DNA of 64,000 bases, taken from NCBI RefSeq assembly GCF_021917145.1, contig NW_025813742.1, forward strand, positions 149,001 through 213,000, read 5' to 3'. Below, in pieces: positions 47,283 to 57,640 of the stretch. The position numbers were made by a program, and so were the translations under genes. Every line of letters starts with the position of its first letter. The stretch's first letter is position 1. Under the pieces are notes generated by a model. That model made no database searches and was not told the DNA's origin. It saw only the letters and a program-made list of their open reading frames with translations. Source of the DNA: Hypomesus transpacificus (taxonomy: Eukaryota; Chordata; Actinopteri; Osmeriformes; Osmeridae).

Positions 47283-49291
47283 ATGGCAGACTTGGGAATA
47301 TCATTAGTGTTATTAGCAGCAATAGTGTTTCTCTGTGAAGCATGCCGCCGCACCACTGCGCAACTTTTTGGGAACAAATACGGCCTTTACATAACAGAGA
47401 TAATCTCTACGTTTCAACTGTGTGCTTGCACACAGGAGCTCAAACTGCTGGGCGAGGCGGGTCAGATCGAACCGTACATTGGTTTGACCATAACTTACGT
47501 AATCACGGTAGTTCACATAACAACTTTTCAAGGAGCGCTCTGCAACCCCTACGGTGCATTTGAGCGCGTTTACCGCAGAGAAGTCACCTATGCGAGCGCA
47601 GTGTGTTTGATAGCATGCCAAATCATCGCGGCGATAGCGGCGCAGTTTTTGGCTCCCTACATCTGGACGTTGGGACTGTCCGATCTACACGTCAGTCATG
47701 GAAGATTCGGATTTAAATGTTTCAGCCCCCTCGGTGGCACCTTGATAGAGGCAGCGGCTGTGGAGCTGGCTTGCACCTTCTCCGTCCAAGCCGCAGTCAT
47801 ACACATTCATAAAGTGGAGGAAAAACTCCAAGTCCATGCCATTGCCGCCATCATCACATTTCTGGTTTATGCAGGTTTGTTCCCCTACGTTAATATAATA
47901 AGAAGAATACCGCAAATTATATAAAACGCTTAAATTCAAGTAGATTAAATGTTATTTCAGTTAGTTCTGAAGGGAATGTGTTGAGGGGTTACTAAAGGTA
48001 AGATTGGGGGGCTGACTGTTTGGGCACGGATAAGAAGACAGGTGGCTGAGCGGTTAGGGAATCAAGCTAGTAATCAGAAGGTTGCCGGTTTGATTCCTGG
48101 CCGTGCAAAATGACATGCCCTTGGGCAAGGCACATCACCCTACTTTCCTTGGGGGGAATGTCCCTGTACTTACTGTAAGTCGCTCTGGATAAGAGCGTCA
48201 AAGCGAGTTAAATGACTAAAAATTGTAAATGTAAAATGGATCTGTTCAGAGGAGCGTCAGTACAAAGTAGTTTTGGTGCGTGAGCTGTCACACCGTCCAT
48301 CACATCCCCGTTCTCTGTTCACAGGTGGTAGTATTTCAGGAGCGGTGTTCAACCCAGTCCTGGCCTTGTCCATCCAGTTTCCTTGCAGTGGAAACACCTT
48401 CCTGGAGTATTGCTTTGTCTACTGGCTGGGTCCATTGTTGGGTAAGACAGACGGAATGTATGCCATTCGCTCCCCCCCTATATCCAGTTATCTTATATTA
48501 ATATTGATAACATGATATTACAGGATCACAATGACTCTTGCTTAGAGACTTGTTGCTCTTGTTGGTTAGTGGTAACTGATTTCAATTGTTGTACTCGCTG
48601 TGAAATATATATATATTTTTTACTGTTACTTGCTTTTCTACAGGTACACTTGCACTTATAGCGATTCATGTTGTTTAATTGTAACTTGTTTAACTACATG
48701 CTCTTATGGTTCTTCCCTTTGGCACTTATTTTGGTTGTTAACAATATTTGCTTCGTGTTTCGGCTACCCGCAATGTTTTGGGGGCTATCTTCTTGTTATT
48801 ATCAGTGACCTATGCACTATCCAAAGCTCAAAGTTACTTTGGATAAAAGCGTCTGCTAAATCAATACAGGTAATTGTATTTCAAGTCCAGTGGTGTGGTA
48901 ACCTGATACATCAACTCAGTGTGCGTTCATGTGTCATGTTCACCACTGGTTCAGTTATTTTGATACACGCTATAGTGGAAAGTATTTGAAATTCCCCCTT
49001 CTCCTCTCTCTCTCCCCCTTACCCCTATCTCTCTTCCCCTACCCCTCTCTCTCTCTCTCTCTCCCTACCTCTCTCTCTCTCTCCCTACCCCTCTCTCTCT
49101 CTCCCTACCCCTCTCTCTCTGTTGCTTTCTCTCTCCCTGTCTGTCTCTCTCCCCCTCTCTCTCTCTGTCTCTCTCTCTCTGCATCAGGTATGACAAGCTG
49201 CATCCTACTATTTGAGAAAATTGTTCCTTTCCTTTCCGGTAAGAGCACTGTTGGACTGGAGTTCCCTGTTGCCCAGAAGAAGAATCAGTAA
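47283..49291 (+). CDS. aqp11: Aquaporin 11
   Basis: Three exons (47283-47874, 48325-48441, 49188-49291) give 270 residues, matching the length of mammalian AQP11 (271). It is an unorthodox intracellular aquaporin, placed in the ER membrane in mammals and able to pass water and possibly glycerol or peroxide. Hydrophobic segments, FLVYAGGSISGAVFNP and FVYWLGPLLG match the family. Both pore boxes differ from NPA: NPY at residues 88-90 and NPV at 207-209, where mammalian AQP11 has NPC and NPA. A Cys in the loop after the second box (FPCSGN) is kept. The gene diverges from gdpd4 and converges on clns1a. Confidence 0.93.
48034..48232 (+). mobile_element. tRNA-derived SINE in aqp11 intron 1
   Basis: Head GGTGGCTGAGCGGTTAGGGA, B box GGTTTGATTCC, body GGGCAAGGCACATCACCCTA, tail GATAAGAGCGTC. 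Same orientation as the gene. Confidence 0.85.
48838..48868 (+). mobile_element. SINE tail remnant
   Basis: TTTGGATAAAAGCGTCTGCT with CTAAATCAA, the family tail alone, in aqp11 intron 2. Confidence 0.5.
49009..49182. repeat. CT-rich microsatellite before the last aqp11 exon
   Basis: CTCTCT runs with CCCTACC steps lead into the acceptor gcatcag at 49187. Confidence 0.9.
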
Positions 49292-50085
49292 AACCCACGT
49301 CAGATGTTAATGAGAAAACATAACGTGTTTTTACTTCTTTTTAAACATGAACGATGAGGGCCAAGTGGGACAGAAGGCCAGCTTCTGACCTCTGACCTCC
49401 CTCAACTCACACAGTTCACATACATGGCTAACTCGAATAAGAAAACTACTGCTGTAATCCTGTTTGTTTTTGTCAACACAAAGCACAATTTAAAAGCTTG
49501 TATTTGTCCAGCTAGGTTTGACAATTTGTGTGCTATGAAATGGTTGTCAGCCGTTGGTTGCCTGTAGTGATCAAGGAGGTCTAACTGGAGGCTGGTGTGT
49601 TGCATGGATACTAGGAATGTTCACATTGTTCCTGTGTCCAAGCGCACAAGGTTTAAAGGGTGATAAAACAGAAAGACGTTTGATTAACTGTGCCTTAAAG
49701 GTCAGCTTCTCGTCCTGACAAAGAGCCAAGTCTGGACGTAGTGTTATAATTACCTCACTGGAGTACAAATGAATCCTTTTGTCTTTTCTATATAGAACTG
49801 ATTTTGTTTTCTAGTGTTTTGAACAATTTAAAAGTAATATGGACTTTCAAATGTGAAGGTACTGTAGAAAAAATATTTATAGCTCATTTAAGATTTTGTT
49901 AATGTTTGCCAGGGACGAAATGTGTTTTACTGAAACAAATGTTAATAAAAATGATATGCATTCCACTTAAGTAACCTTTGATCAATTCATCTTATGTTCC
50001 GGGTAATTGATGTTTCTGTTGAAATGTACAATTTAGCAATTTATATAGTATGAAAAAAATCAAATAAAAGCATGTTTCAAAGTGA
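49292..50085 (+). other. aqp11: aqp11 3' UTR
   Basis: AT-rich sequence after the stop with two AATAAA signals, at 49944-49949 and 50063-50068. No coding potential seen. Confidence 0.6.
49944..49949 (+). terminator. aqp11: Likely poly(A) signal of aqp11
   Basis: Canonical AATAAA about 650 bases after the stop; a second copy at 50063 could be used as well. Confidence 0.5.
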
Positions 50086-51640
50086 AAGACGCCATGCATG
50101 ACAAGATTTAGCTGATGGTGATTATATTTGTGGCTTTACCCCCGTCAGATAACAGTACTGCTTGAGGGCCCGTAATCTGTTTCAGACTTCAAGGACACGT
50201 CACAGGGTGGAGTACATCTGGTTCAATGATGAAATCTCCATAAATGACCACTCAGAACTTAGTAAATAACGGACTCCTGTTCTGTAGATAAAAACATACA
50301 AACAACTTTGGAAACTGCTTTTTTGGTCAAGCTCAGGGTCATGAGGTCATATTCTGCAAGATTATGTTTTCATTTAGTAACTTTTCTGTTCCCAAATACT
50401 TTCCTCAAAGAGGCATGTATCCTTTCTACAGGAAGGAGCTCTGAAATATGACATTTAGGCATCCAGTCTTTGTTTACTGCTTTAATAACGTACAATATTG
50501 GTTAACTCTTTAGGCTATATCACTTATCATGTGCAATATCGTTATCGCCATCATGTGCCGTATAATTGATCAACCTTTATCATTTACTCCCTTGGCACTA
50601 ACCACACTAGTTTTATTACCATGTCGTCTTTTACCCTCGGTTTTTTGCTTGTTTTTTAATTCTTGAGCAATGTTGTAACCTTGGAGCAATATCTGGCTCA
50701 AGAACGTCCTTCAATATGAATACATTTGTATCTGATGTTGAGGTCTCGTGCGAGAAAACGCTGTACTTTCTCCCTGCGAAGGGGGGGGGCGGGAGGGATA
50801 ATGGAAGGAAAGAGTAAAAGAGAGAGACTGTTTGGAGTCTGGAACTGTCAGCATGTGTCAGCACAGACCCTCTCTTCCCTAAATCATTGTTCTGTGTGGC
50901 AGTGGGACCCGACCCCCCGCCTGACACACACAAAGCAGCCTCTTTCTTAAAACAATACGGTGGGGGGGGTGGAGGGGGGGAAACTGGGCACCGGTCTGCC
51001 CGGAAGAGAAACGAAGCCCATAGATGGCCCACAATAGCACTTGAAAAGGGTTGGCAGTTGGAATTCAAATAAATCCTGTGGGCATTCAGTGTTGATGCGG
51101 GCTCATGCATGCAAGCAAACATCCTCTCTGGGAATTACATCATCTTCCAGGGTTATGCTTGTCCTCCGAATTTGCATGCGTTTAGTTAAGAGTGATGGTT
51201 TGTGGCGTCGTCTGGATGAGAGTGAATTATTTAATGAATCGTTTTATTTATGGCATTGATGATCATCACATGACCAGAGGGGTCTGTCCATCATCAACGT
51301 ACACATGGGACGATGAAAACAAACGTGCCGATGAGTCATTTATTTTGTTTCCTTCATACAAAATCACTACTATTCATTATGACAAACACACAACAGTCCA
51401 CAAAAGTGAAGAAAATCTGGTCCTCAAGTCAGGTTACAAATGTAAACAGACACAAAACAATAATACAATTGCTGCTTTTTATGTTGTTAGTTCTCCAGCA
51501 CCTTCCAGTAGCAACTTTGCCATGTATATGCAGAAAGGCCAGAGTCTTCACTTGGCTGGTATTTGTTACACAATCTGACCTTAAAACTCTCCTCCTTCAG
51601 CCCACCTCCTCCCAACTCCCCCTACTCCTCCGCTTCCAAA
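50086..51640. other. Spacer between convergent aqp11 and clns1a
   Basis: About 1.5 kb with no recognised gene, SINE or transposon. Short G runs occur at 50780-50787 and 50960-50978. Several open frames of 100-160 codons have no recognisable protein features and are taken as chance. Confidence 0.4.
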
Positions 51641-51644
51641 GACC

Positions 51645-51650
51645 TTTATT
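51645..51650 (-). terminator. clns1a: Candidate poly(A) signal of clns1a
   Basis: AATAAA on the minus strand about 390 bases after the proposed stop codon. Further copies lie near 51342 and 51245. Confidence 0.4.
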
Positions 51651-52034
51651 TCGGTGCACACAATGGCCTTTCTGTTCCGTCTGAAACACAAAGATCAGAT
51701 TTCACACAGCGGATTATCAGTTGGACCCCGGAACACGGTGACATCATGACCAACTCAGCATAAACCAACAATGGCCGTCCAACAATCTGAAATGTCTGCT
51801 TTAACATGTGGCTGCTGAGCATGGCAGTCCAGGGAATAAAATGCCACGTGGTGAAACTTTTCACTGATCAAGTGAAAGTTGCCACTTGGTTGGCAACTGA
51901 CTCTGGTTCTACACAATTACTACCAGAAAGGTCACCTATAGTCAAGTTTGGTCATTCAAGCACAGGTCTATCAAAACCACAGGCAGTAAAACCTTCCCAG
52001 TCTCCAAACTTATTTGAACCCACTGGAGAGGCAG

Positions 52035-55000
52035 TTACAAACGCTCATTGGCGTCCTCAAACTGCCTCGTGACCCCAACTGCCCAGAAATGCCTTCAAGT
52101 TGACCAGGGGGAGGGAGTAACGGGGGCAGAGTTGGGGAGAGGTGCCACAAAGCTACCGTCTACGTTAAGGGGAGTTGTGGGGGCTGACCAAAGTTCGACA
52201 GATGGGGACAACACAAATACCCTGAGATTTTAGAAAAGAAAAGTTAAAAACGGGCAAGATCCTGTTTGAGTAAGAGAGTTCCACGGTTTTGTCAAATAAT
52301 AAAACTGGGGTGCCTGTGCCAACCAGTAGTCCTGTCCTATAAATAGAGATGCACTGTAAGCAAATCTTCTCCAGACATCTTCTTAGACACATGGGGAGGT
52401 GATAAACCGTATATACATTACAGGGCATGTACTGTTAGCATGCAGCCGACCCTCCACAAATGGAAAGGAATTCCTGAGCACATATTGGCACGCAAGTGTC
52501 AACACAGCAGTGGTCACATGACTGGGCTGTGGATTCTCTACATGTGTTTCTCTTAGGCCATCTGCTGGTTGAACGCCAGGCAATCTGCACCCAAATCTGG
52601 TTCAGGGATTACTAATCCAAGGCCCTGGGATTTGCCTCAAATTGTGGGGATGATGTTGCGTACGAGCTCAAACCAAAATATTTGACCACTCACTGGAAAC
52701 ACTGCTACAGTAAGCTTTTTTCAGACCCCACACCTTGACGAGAAAACACTTCAGATGTGTACGACGACCATGTTCTGTTATACATTTACATTACATTTAC
52801 ATTTAGTCATTTAGCAGACGCTCTTATCCAGAGCGACTTACAGTAAGTACAGGGACATTCCCCCCGAGGCAAGTAGGGTGAAGTGCCTTGCCCAAGGACA
52901 CAACGTCATTTGGCACATCCGGGAATCAATCCGGCAACCTTCGGATTGCTAGTCCGACTCCTTCACCGCTCAGCCATCTGACTCCACATGTTATCCAACA
53001 CAAGGGAGGCGTTTGTCATTTCACGGTCCACTGCCTTACCCAGAGTGTGGAAGCTAATGTGGAGCAGATCTAAGATGTTTGTTTGTAGTTTTTTAGGACA
53101 GGCTTAGCTCCGTGGTTGAGCAGTCGACCGCACACCAAAAACTTGCAGGTCCCCCCCCCCCCCCCGTGAATCGCTCTGGATGAGACCGTCTGATAAATGA
53201 ATAGTTATTTTTGTCAAGTCAAGTTGTGTGTGACGCTATATTCTTTAACCGCGGAGCTGACCAGAAAGGGGCACAGTGTTAGAGAGCAACGAGAAGTCTA
53301 ACTCTGCAATGTCTGTAGTTCATGTTGACGCTGAGAATTTAGTCATAATTGGCCAGTAAAAACATGCCAGCTTTCACACCGCAAAACGCGAATAGATGCA
53401 GTAGAAAATCTCTGTCTTTTTGGCATACTGCATTTCACAAACTGCATCGCCGTATAGAAAAATGTGGAAATGCGTATCGCGATATCTGCTTTCTGGCGTA
53501 CTATGTAGTTATAGGATGCCTGTGGGTATTGTGGACACACACAATATATTTACTTCATCTACCTTTGCAGGGGAGGGAGTCCTTGGTGTCGACCCCACCC
53601 ATGCAGCAACGTGGCTGGGGTGCAGACTGGGCCAGCATCCCCTCTAGACGCTCCAGGGTGGCCTGGCCCTCCAGGGTGAGGTGGGACAAGCCCTCCTCGA
53701 AGTTGTAGAACGTGGGGGGGTCGATCTGTTCGCTCTCTGTGGGGCAGGATGTGGAATGGAGATTAGCTTCCTGTGGCGGAAGGCATGGCACAGATTTATC
53801 AACAGGTTTCGGGCGATTGAGATTTGAAAGCAACGTCGTGCTTTCAAACGCGTCGTGCTTTCAGCAAGGTCGTTCGGTCCTTTGAAAGTGAACCTAGGAA
53901 CTTTCACAGTGAACATTCTTAAATGTCAGCCAACACAAAAGGAACTTGTGTAATTGGTTGTCTAAAACTGGTTGTTCCCATCCTTGATTGTGATTGGCTA
54001 TATCGCGGACTCGCGGGGCTTATTGCTTAAGTCTAAAGCAGAGCCATAGAAAAAGAGAGTTGCGACACGCTTTGATCTCGCCGACACGTGATCACGTGGT
54101 TCAAGTAGCTCGCTGTAGTTCCAAAAAGCCCCACTGCTGTCAACTTTTTTGAATGGTTTTCAATGGAGCTGGCCAACGGAAGTCGCTTTCTCAGGCAAAT
54201 TACGAATGAAACAGGCTCAGTTGAAGAAATCCGATATTCTGGCTATCTTCAGCTGACTCTTATCTACATTAGGCAGTCCTCGCTGACGTTTTTGGTGAAC
54301 AATGGAGTGAACTACAACATGTGTGAACACTCACTGCCAGTGAAACGCAGGAAAAAAGCTAGAGCTTTTTTGTCACGTGGTTCCGGTAGCTCGCTGTAGT
54401 TAAATGAAAACCCACTGCTGTCAACCTGTTTGAATGGTTTTCGGCGGGACCGACAGCAGCACCATCTCGATTCACGGATATTTTCGGTATATTAACACAA
54501 TATCAATTGGTTACTGGTGTGTTGTATCATGTATGTATGCTACTTTATTAACATGTATGTATAACATTAACTTATAATGCATAACGCAATATTGTGAAGC
54601 AGAGCTGGAAATGGCTATGCTAGCCTACATTGTTCCACTTAACGTTTAACCTTCGACTGTTGAAGTAAATAGGATTTGTTCAACTTTTTTTTTTCTTCAT
54701 CAGCCCACTTACAATTTACCACATTAACAACACGTTTGTACTTGATGCAAGTTGAATCTAACCATGATCACCGGCAACTGTTCAATAGAAAAAAATTGAA
54801 CAGAATATACAAGGCAACCAACTGCAATTCAATAAAACATTTTATTGTACAATATGTCCAGTGTTCTTCCACTCCTTTTGTTTGTAGTGAGCAGGTGATC
54901 TTAATGTCTGCTTTTCACAAAACTTAGACCGCAGTAGTAGATGCATCTAGTTGAGCTAACTAACTAGCTAGCTAGCTATTGAGTGGACCTGAAATTCCTG

Positions 55001-57164
55001 CCGAGCGTTGCTGGACGATAGGGGACCCAAGGCTTTAATCTGCAATTCATTGTTGCTAGCTATAATCAGATGTACTATAGGCTAATAAGAGCAGATTCTG
55101 TAAACTGTATGCCAAAGAACACCAATAACTTGAACTAATTTGACAGACTATAAACCAACGAACTTCTGGTTGATACACATGCTATTTAGCTAGCTACATT
55201 AAAAGTGTTGCATAGCTCTACTATAGTCTAGCGCAAACTGCATTTAGAATCTAACAAGCTATAATCTAACAAGCCATAATCTTACAATACATTTTCTCTA
55301 CAGCTGGCTATATGAAATACTACTAATAACAATTGATATGTGGTGGTTGAAATATGAAAAAATGCAGGATTTTCATCAATTTACCAGCTCACTTGCTTCG
55401 GACCCCATAAGCCATATATGGCTCTAACAGCTCTAACTGCATTTAGAATCTAACAAGCTATAATCTTACGAAAATGTTTATCTTAAATTGGCCATATGAA
55501 ATACTACTCATAACAATTGATATGTGGTGGTTGAAATATGAAAAAATGCATGATTTTCATCAATTTACCAGCTAACTTACTTCGTAGACACTGAAAATGA
55601 ATGGGGTTCAACGGTGGAAAATACAATGTTTGGAACTATAGGTTGCATGAGACACGCTTAACTTCCGCATTCCTCGATAACAATGGGAGTCTATGGAAGT
55701 GTCGCAACTCTCTTTTTCTATGGCTCTGGTCTAAAGGGGTTGAAATTTAGTCAACAGGTTGTTTCTTTACAGTTCACACAAACTCACCAGCCTCTTCCAC
55801 GTCATACTCATCTCCCTCCAGGTCCGAATCGGACTCGTCAGGGTCGGGATGCAGGGCTTGGCAATCCGTCAGAGCAGTGAACATGGCCTCCACTGCGGGA
55901 GGAATGGAAGGACGTGGAGATCAAATCAATCTCAGACTGCCGGCAAAATACAAACTCTGGTTTTATAAATGGCGCTGAAGAGCGTGATTTTGTTTGTTAT
56001 GGTGCGTTAAAACACTTACGGGAAGCCTCGTCACTGGGAACAAAGCGGATTTCTGTGACTTGACTTGTGGAATCGTCATTGCAGTCTTCGTCGCTGCTCT
56101 CACTTTGATCATCCGCGTCTTCTATTATGTTTTCTTTTTCTCCATTAGCTGGAAGGACATATGCACATACAACAAAGTGGAGTTGTCAACGCATGAACAA
56201 CAAGGCCTGTTTCCCTTCAGATAGCGCACAAAAATGCGCAAAATGACCTGGCAGCAACATTAAAGTTTTTTTTAATTTTTAAGCCATCACATTTTATGGC
56301 TATGATTCAAGACCATTTAAATTTAGAGTAAAAAGTGCGTCTGTGACTTCCCGATGACCTACAACTCCAAAAACCCTGCCCATGCAGTAATTCGAAAAGG
56401 GTTCTGGTCTAAACAAGCTCGAGGGAGCATCGAGTGTTCTAATCCTGGCTATCCCAGGCTGGCCGCGAGCCCATACGCAATAGCACAATGCACACTGTGG
56501 GCAAAACAGGCCAGTCAGCAACACTGGAAAGTAACAACTAAATACACCCTGGTTTTCCAACAGGATTTGCTGTTGGCATCTTACTTCTAACTCACCGAAT
56601 GTGGGTGGCCTGATAACTCACACTGTTCATCAGGGAAAAAACTATATCAAGCGTAATTATTATGCAATTTTGGTTTTGTGAGAAGCTATACTTAATCATT
56701 CATTGGTGTAGTAACAGTAAAACTCGTTTAGGAAACCTTACCTTTGAGTTTAGAATTGACCATTACATACAGGTGCTCCTTTGGGTAAGAAGTGAGGTCG
56801 CGTGAGATCGCGTGGAGGCTGATTGACTGGTAGTCCAGACAGAAACCCATCCCGGATACATTGAACCACGACACGCGCCTGTGTTCCACCAAATGTTCAT
56901 TAACCAAACACACCGTTTTAAGCACGTGCAACAACTTACAAGCGCGTTTTGGGGTAGGGAAATAAAAAATGAGCATGCCACGTAATCACACATGCGATAT
57001 TAAAATTATGGCATGAAATGAGTGTGAATAACGGAGTTAACTCACGTTTCTGCGATTAAAAGAGTCCCTGGTCCGAGCCCCTCACTGTTCCAGACAGCCG
57101 TGATATCGGCTTGTTGAAGGTGTATGCCTTCACTTGGAGGACACACGGAGGTCAGCAACACCAT
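52035..57164 (-). CDS. clns1a: pICln, methylosome/snRNP assembly chaperone (chloride nucleotide-sensitive channel 1A)
   Basis: Six exons: 57046-57164, 56742-56878, 56020-56148, 55788-55892, 53563-53736 and 52035-52078, giving 235 residues (mammals 237). pICln binds Sm proteins in the cytoplasm with PRMT5 and WD45/MEP50, ordering them before SMN loads them on snRNA; the channel name is historical. A PH-like fold is visible in TRVSWFNVSGMGFCLDYQ, ISLHAISRDLTS and HLYVMVNSKLK, then acidic stretches DQSESSDEDCNDDS and DPDESDSDLEGDEYDVEEA, and FYNFEEGLSHLTLEGQATLE. The last exon is inferred: its 44 bases join in phase and encode QFEDANERL, like the family end QFEDADVDH, but the segment before it looks shorter than in mammals. 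A 1.7-kb transposon lies in intron 4. Confidence 0.9.
52785..52986 (-). mobile_element. tRNA-derived SINE, reverse strand, full length
   Basis: Reverse reading gives head GGCTGAGCGGTGAAGGAGTC, B box around GGATTGATTCCC, body CCTTGGGCAAGGCACTTCAC, and tail AGAGCGTCTGCTAAATGACT. Lies in the last clns1a intron. Confidence 0.88.
53101..53203 (+). mobile_element. SINE copy, degenerate, with a poly-C run
   Basis: Head AGGCTTAGCTCCGTGGTTGA and tail CGCTCTGGATGAGACCGTCT separated by a C run of about 15 bases (53151-53165) that replaced most of the body. Confidence 0.55.
54039..55728. mobile_element. Nonautonomous hAT-like DNA transposon, 1690 bp, in clns1a intron 4
   Basis: Perfect 30-bp inverted ends: 54039-54068 begins CAGAGCCATAGAAAAAGAGA and 55699-55728 is its complement. 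The exact 8-bp duplication GTCTAAAG flanks it (54031-54038 and 55729-55736). The CAGAG end and 8-bp duplication fit hAT. Inside are two diverged direct repeats: TAGCTCGCTGTAGTT with CACTGCTGTCAAC at about 54104 and 54386, and a segment of about 80 bases with GATATGTGGTGGTTGAAATA at about 55330 and 55515. No transposase frame. Confidence 0.85.
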
Positions 57165-57640
57165 CGTGTAGATACGTGAAAAAAACGCTAGAAATTAAGA
57201 GATGCTAAGTGGTTAGAAAGGATTTTCCGCAAGTCTACCAAAATGTTCTCAACTATCATGCGCCGTCGAGCATTTTGAAGCGATCGAATTTCATCTAGTT
57301 GTGATGAGTTCACAATTTTGTCTATTTTTTTAATGCTGGTTAAGACTCTTTTTTTTGTAACTTCTGCAGATAACGGCTTTTGCTCGCTTGTGTATGCTCC
57401 TTTCTAAACCAAACTGAGTACAGAACTGTGAGGACAGTTTCTGTAGTTGGAGGAACGTAGGCTAATTAGCTGACAGGGGCGGGATGACTATGGGAGGAAC
57501 ATATAGACTATCTGAACCTCAAAGTTCATTCGTCAGACAAAAATCTATTCTTTTCCACACAACGTGTCTTTTCCACACTGCACTTAAAACACCCCCGCTT
57601 TCCAAAAATCCCCAAATAAAACTATCAGGCTCACGTCTGG
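57165..57640. other. Promoter interval of clns1a behind the end of rsf1
   Basis: About 480 bases between the clns1a start and the rsf1 poly(A) signal, both genes on the minus strand. No TATA-like element is convincing. The clns1a promoter should lie here. Confidence 0.35.

Noticed and set aside
50631..51578. Open frames of 120-163 codons between aqp11 and clns1a
   Set aside because: No family resemblance, low-complexity pieces and no splice or start signals that stand out.
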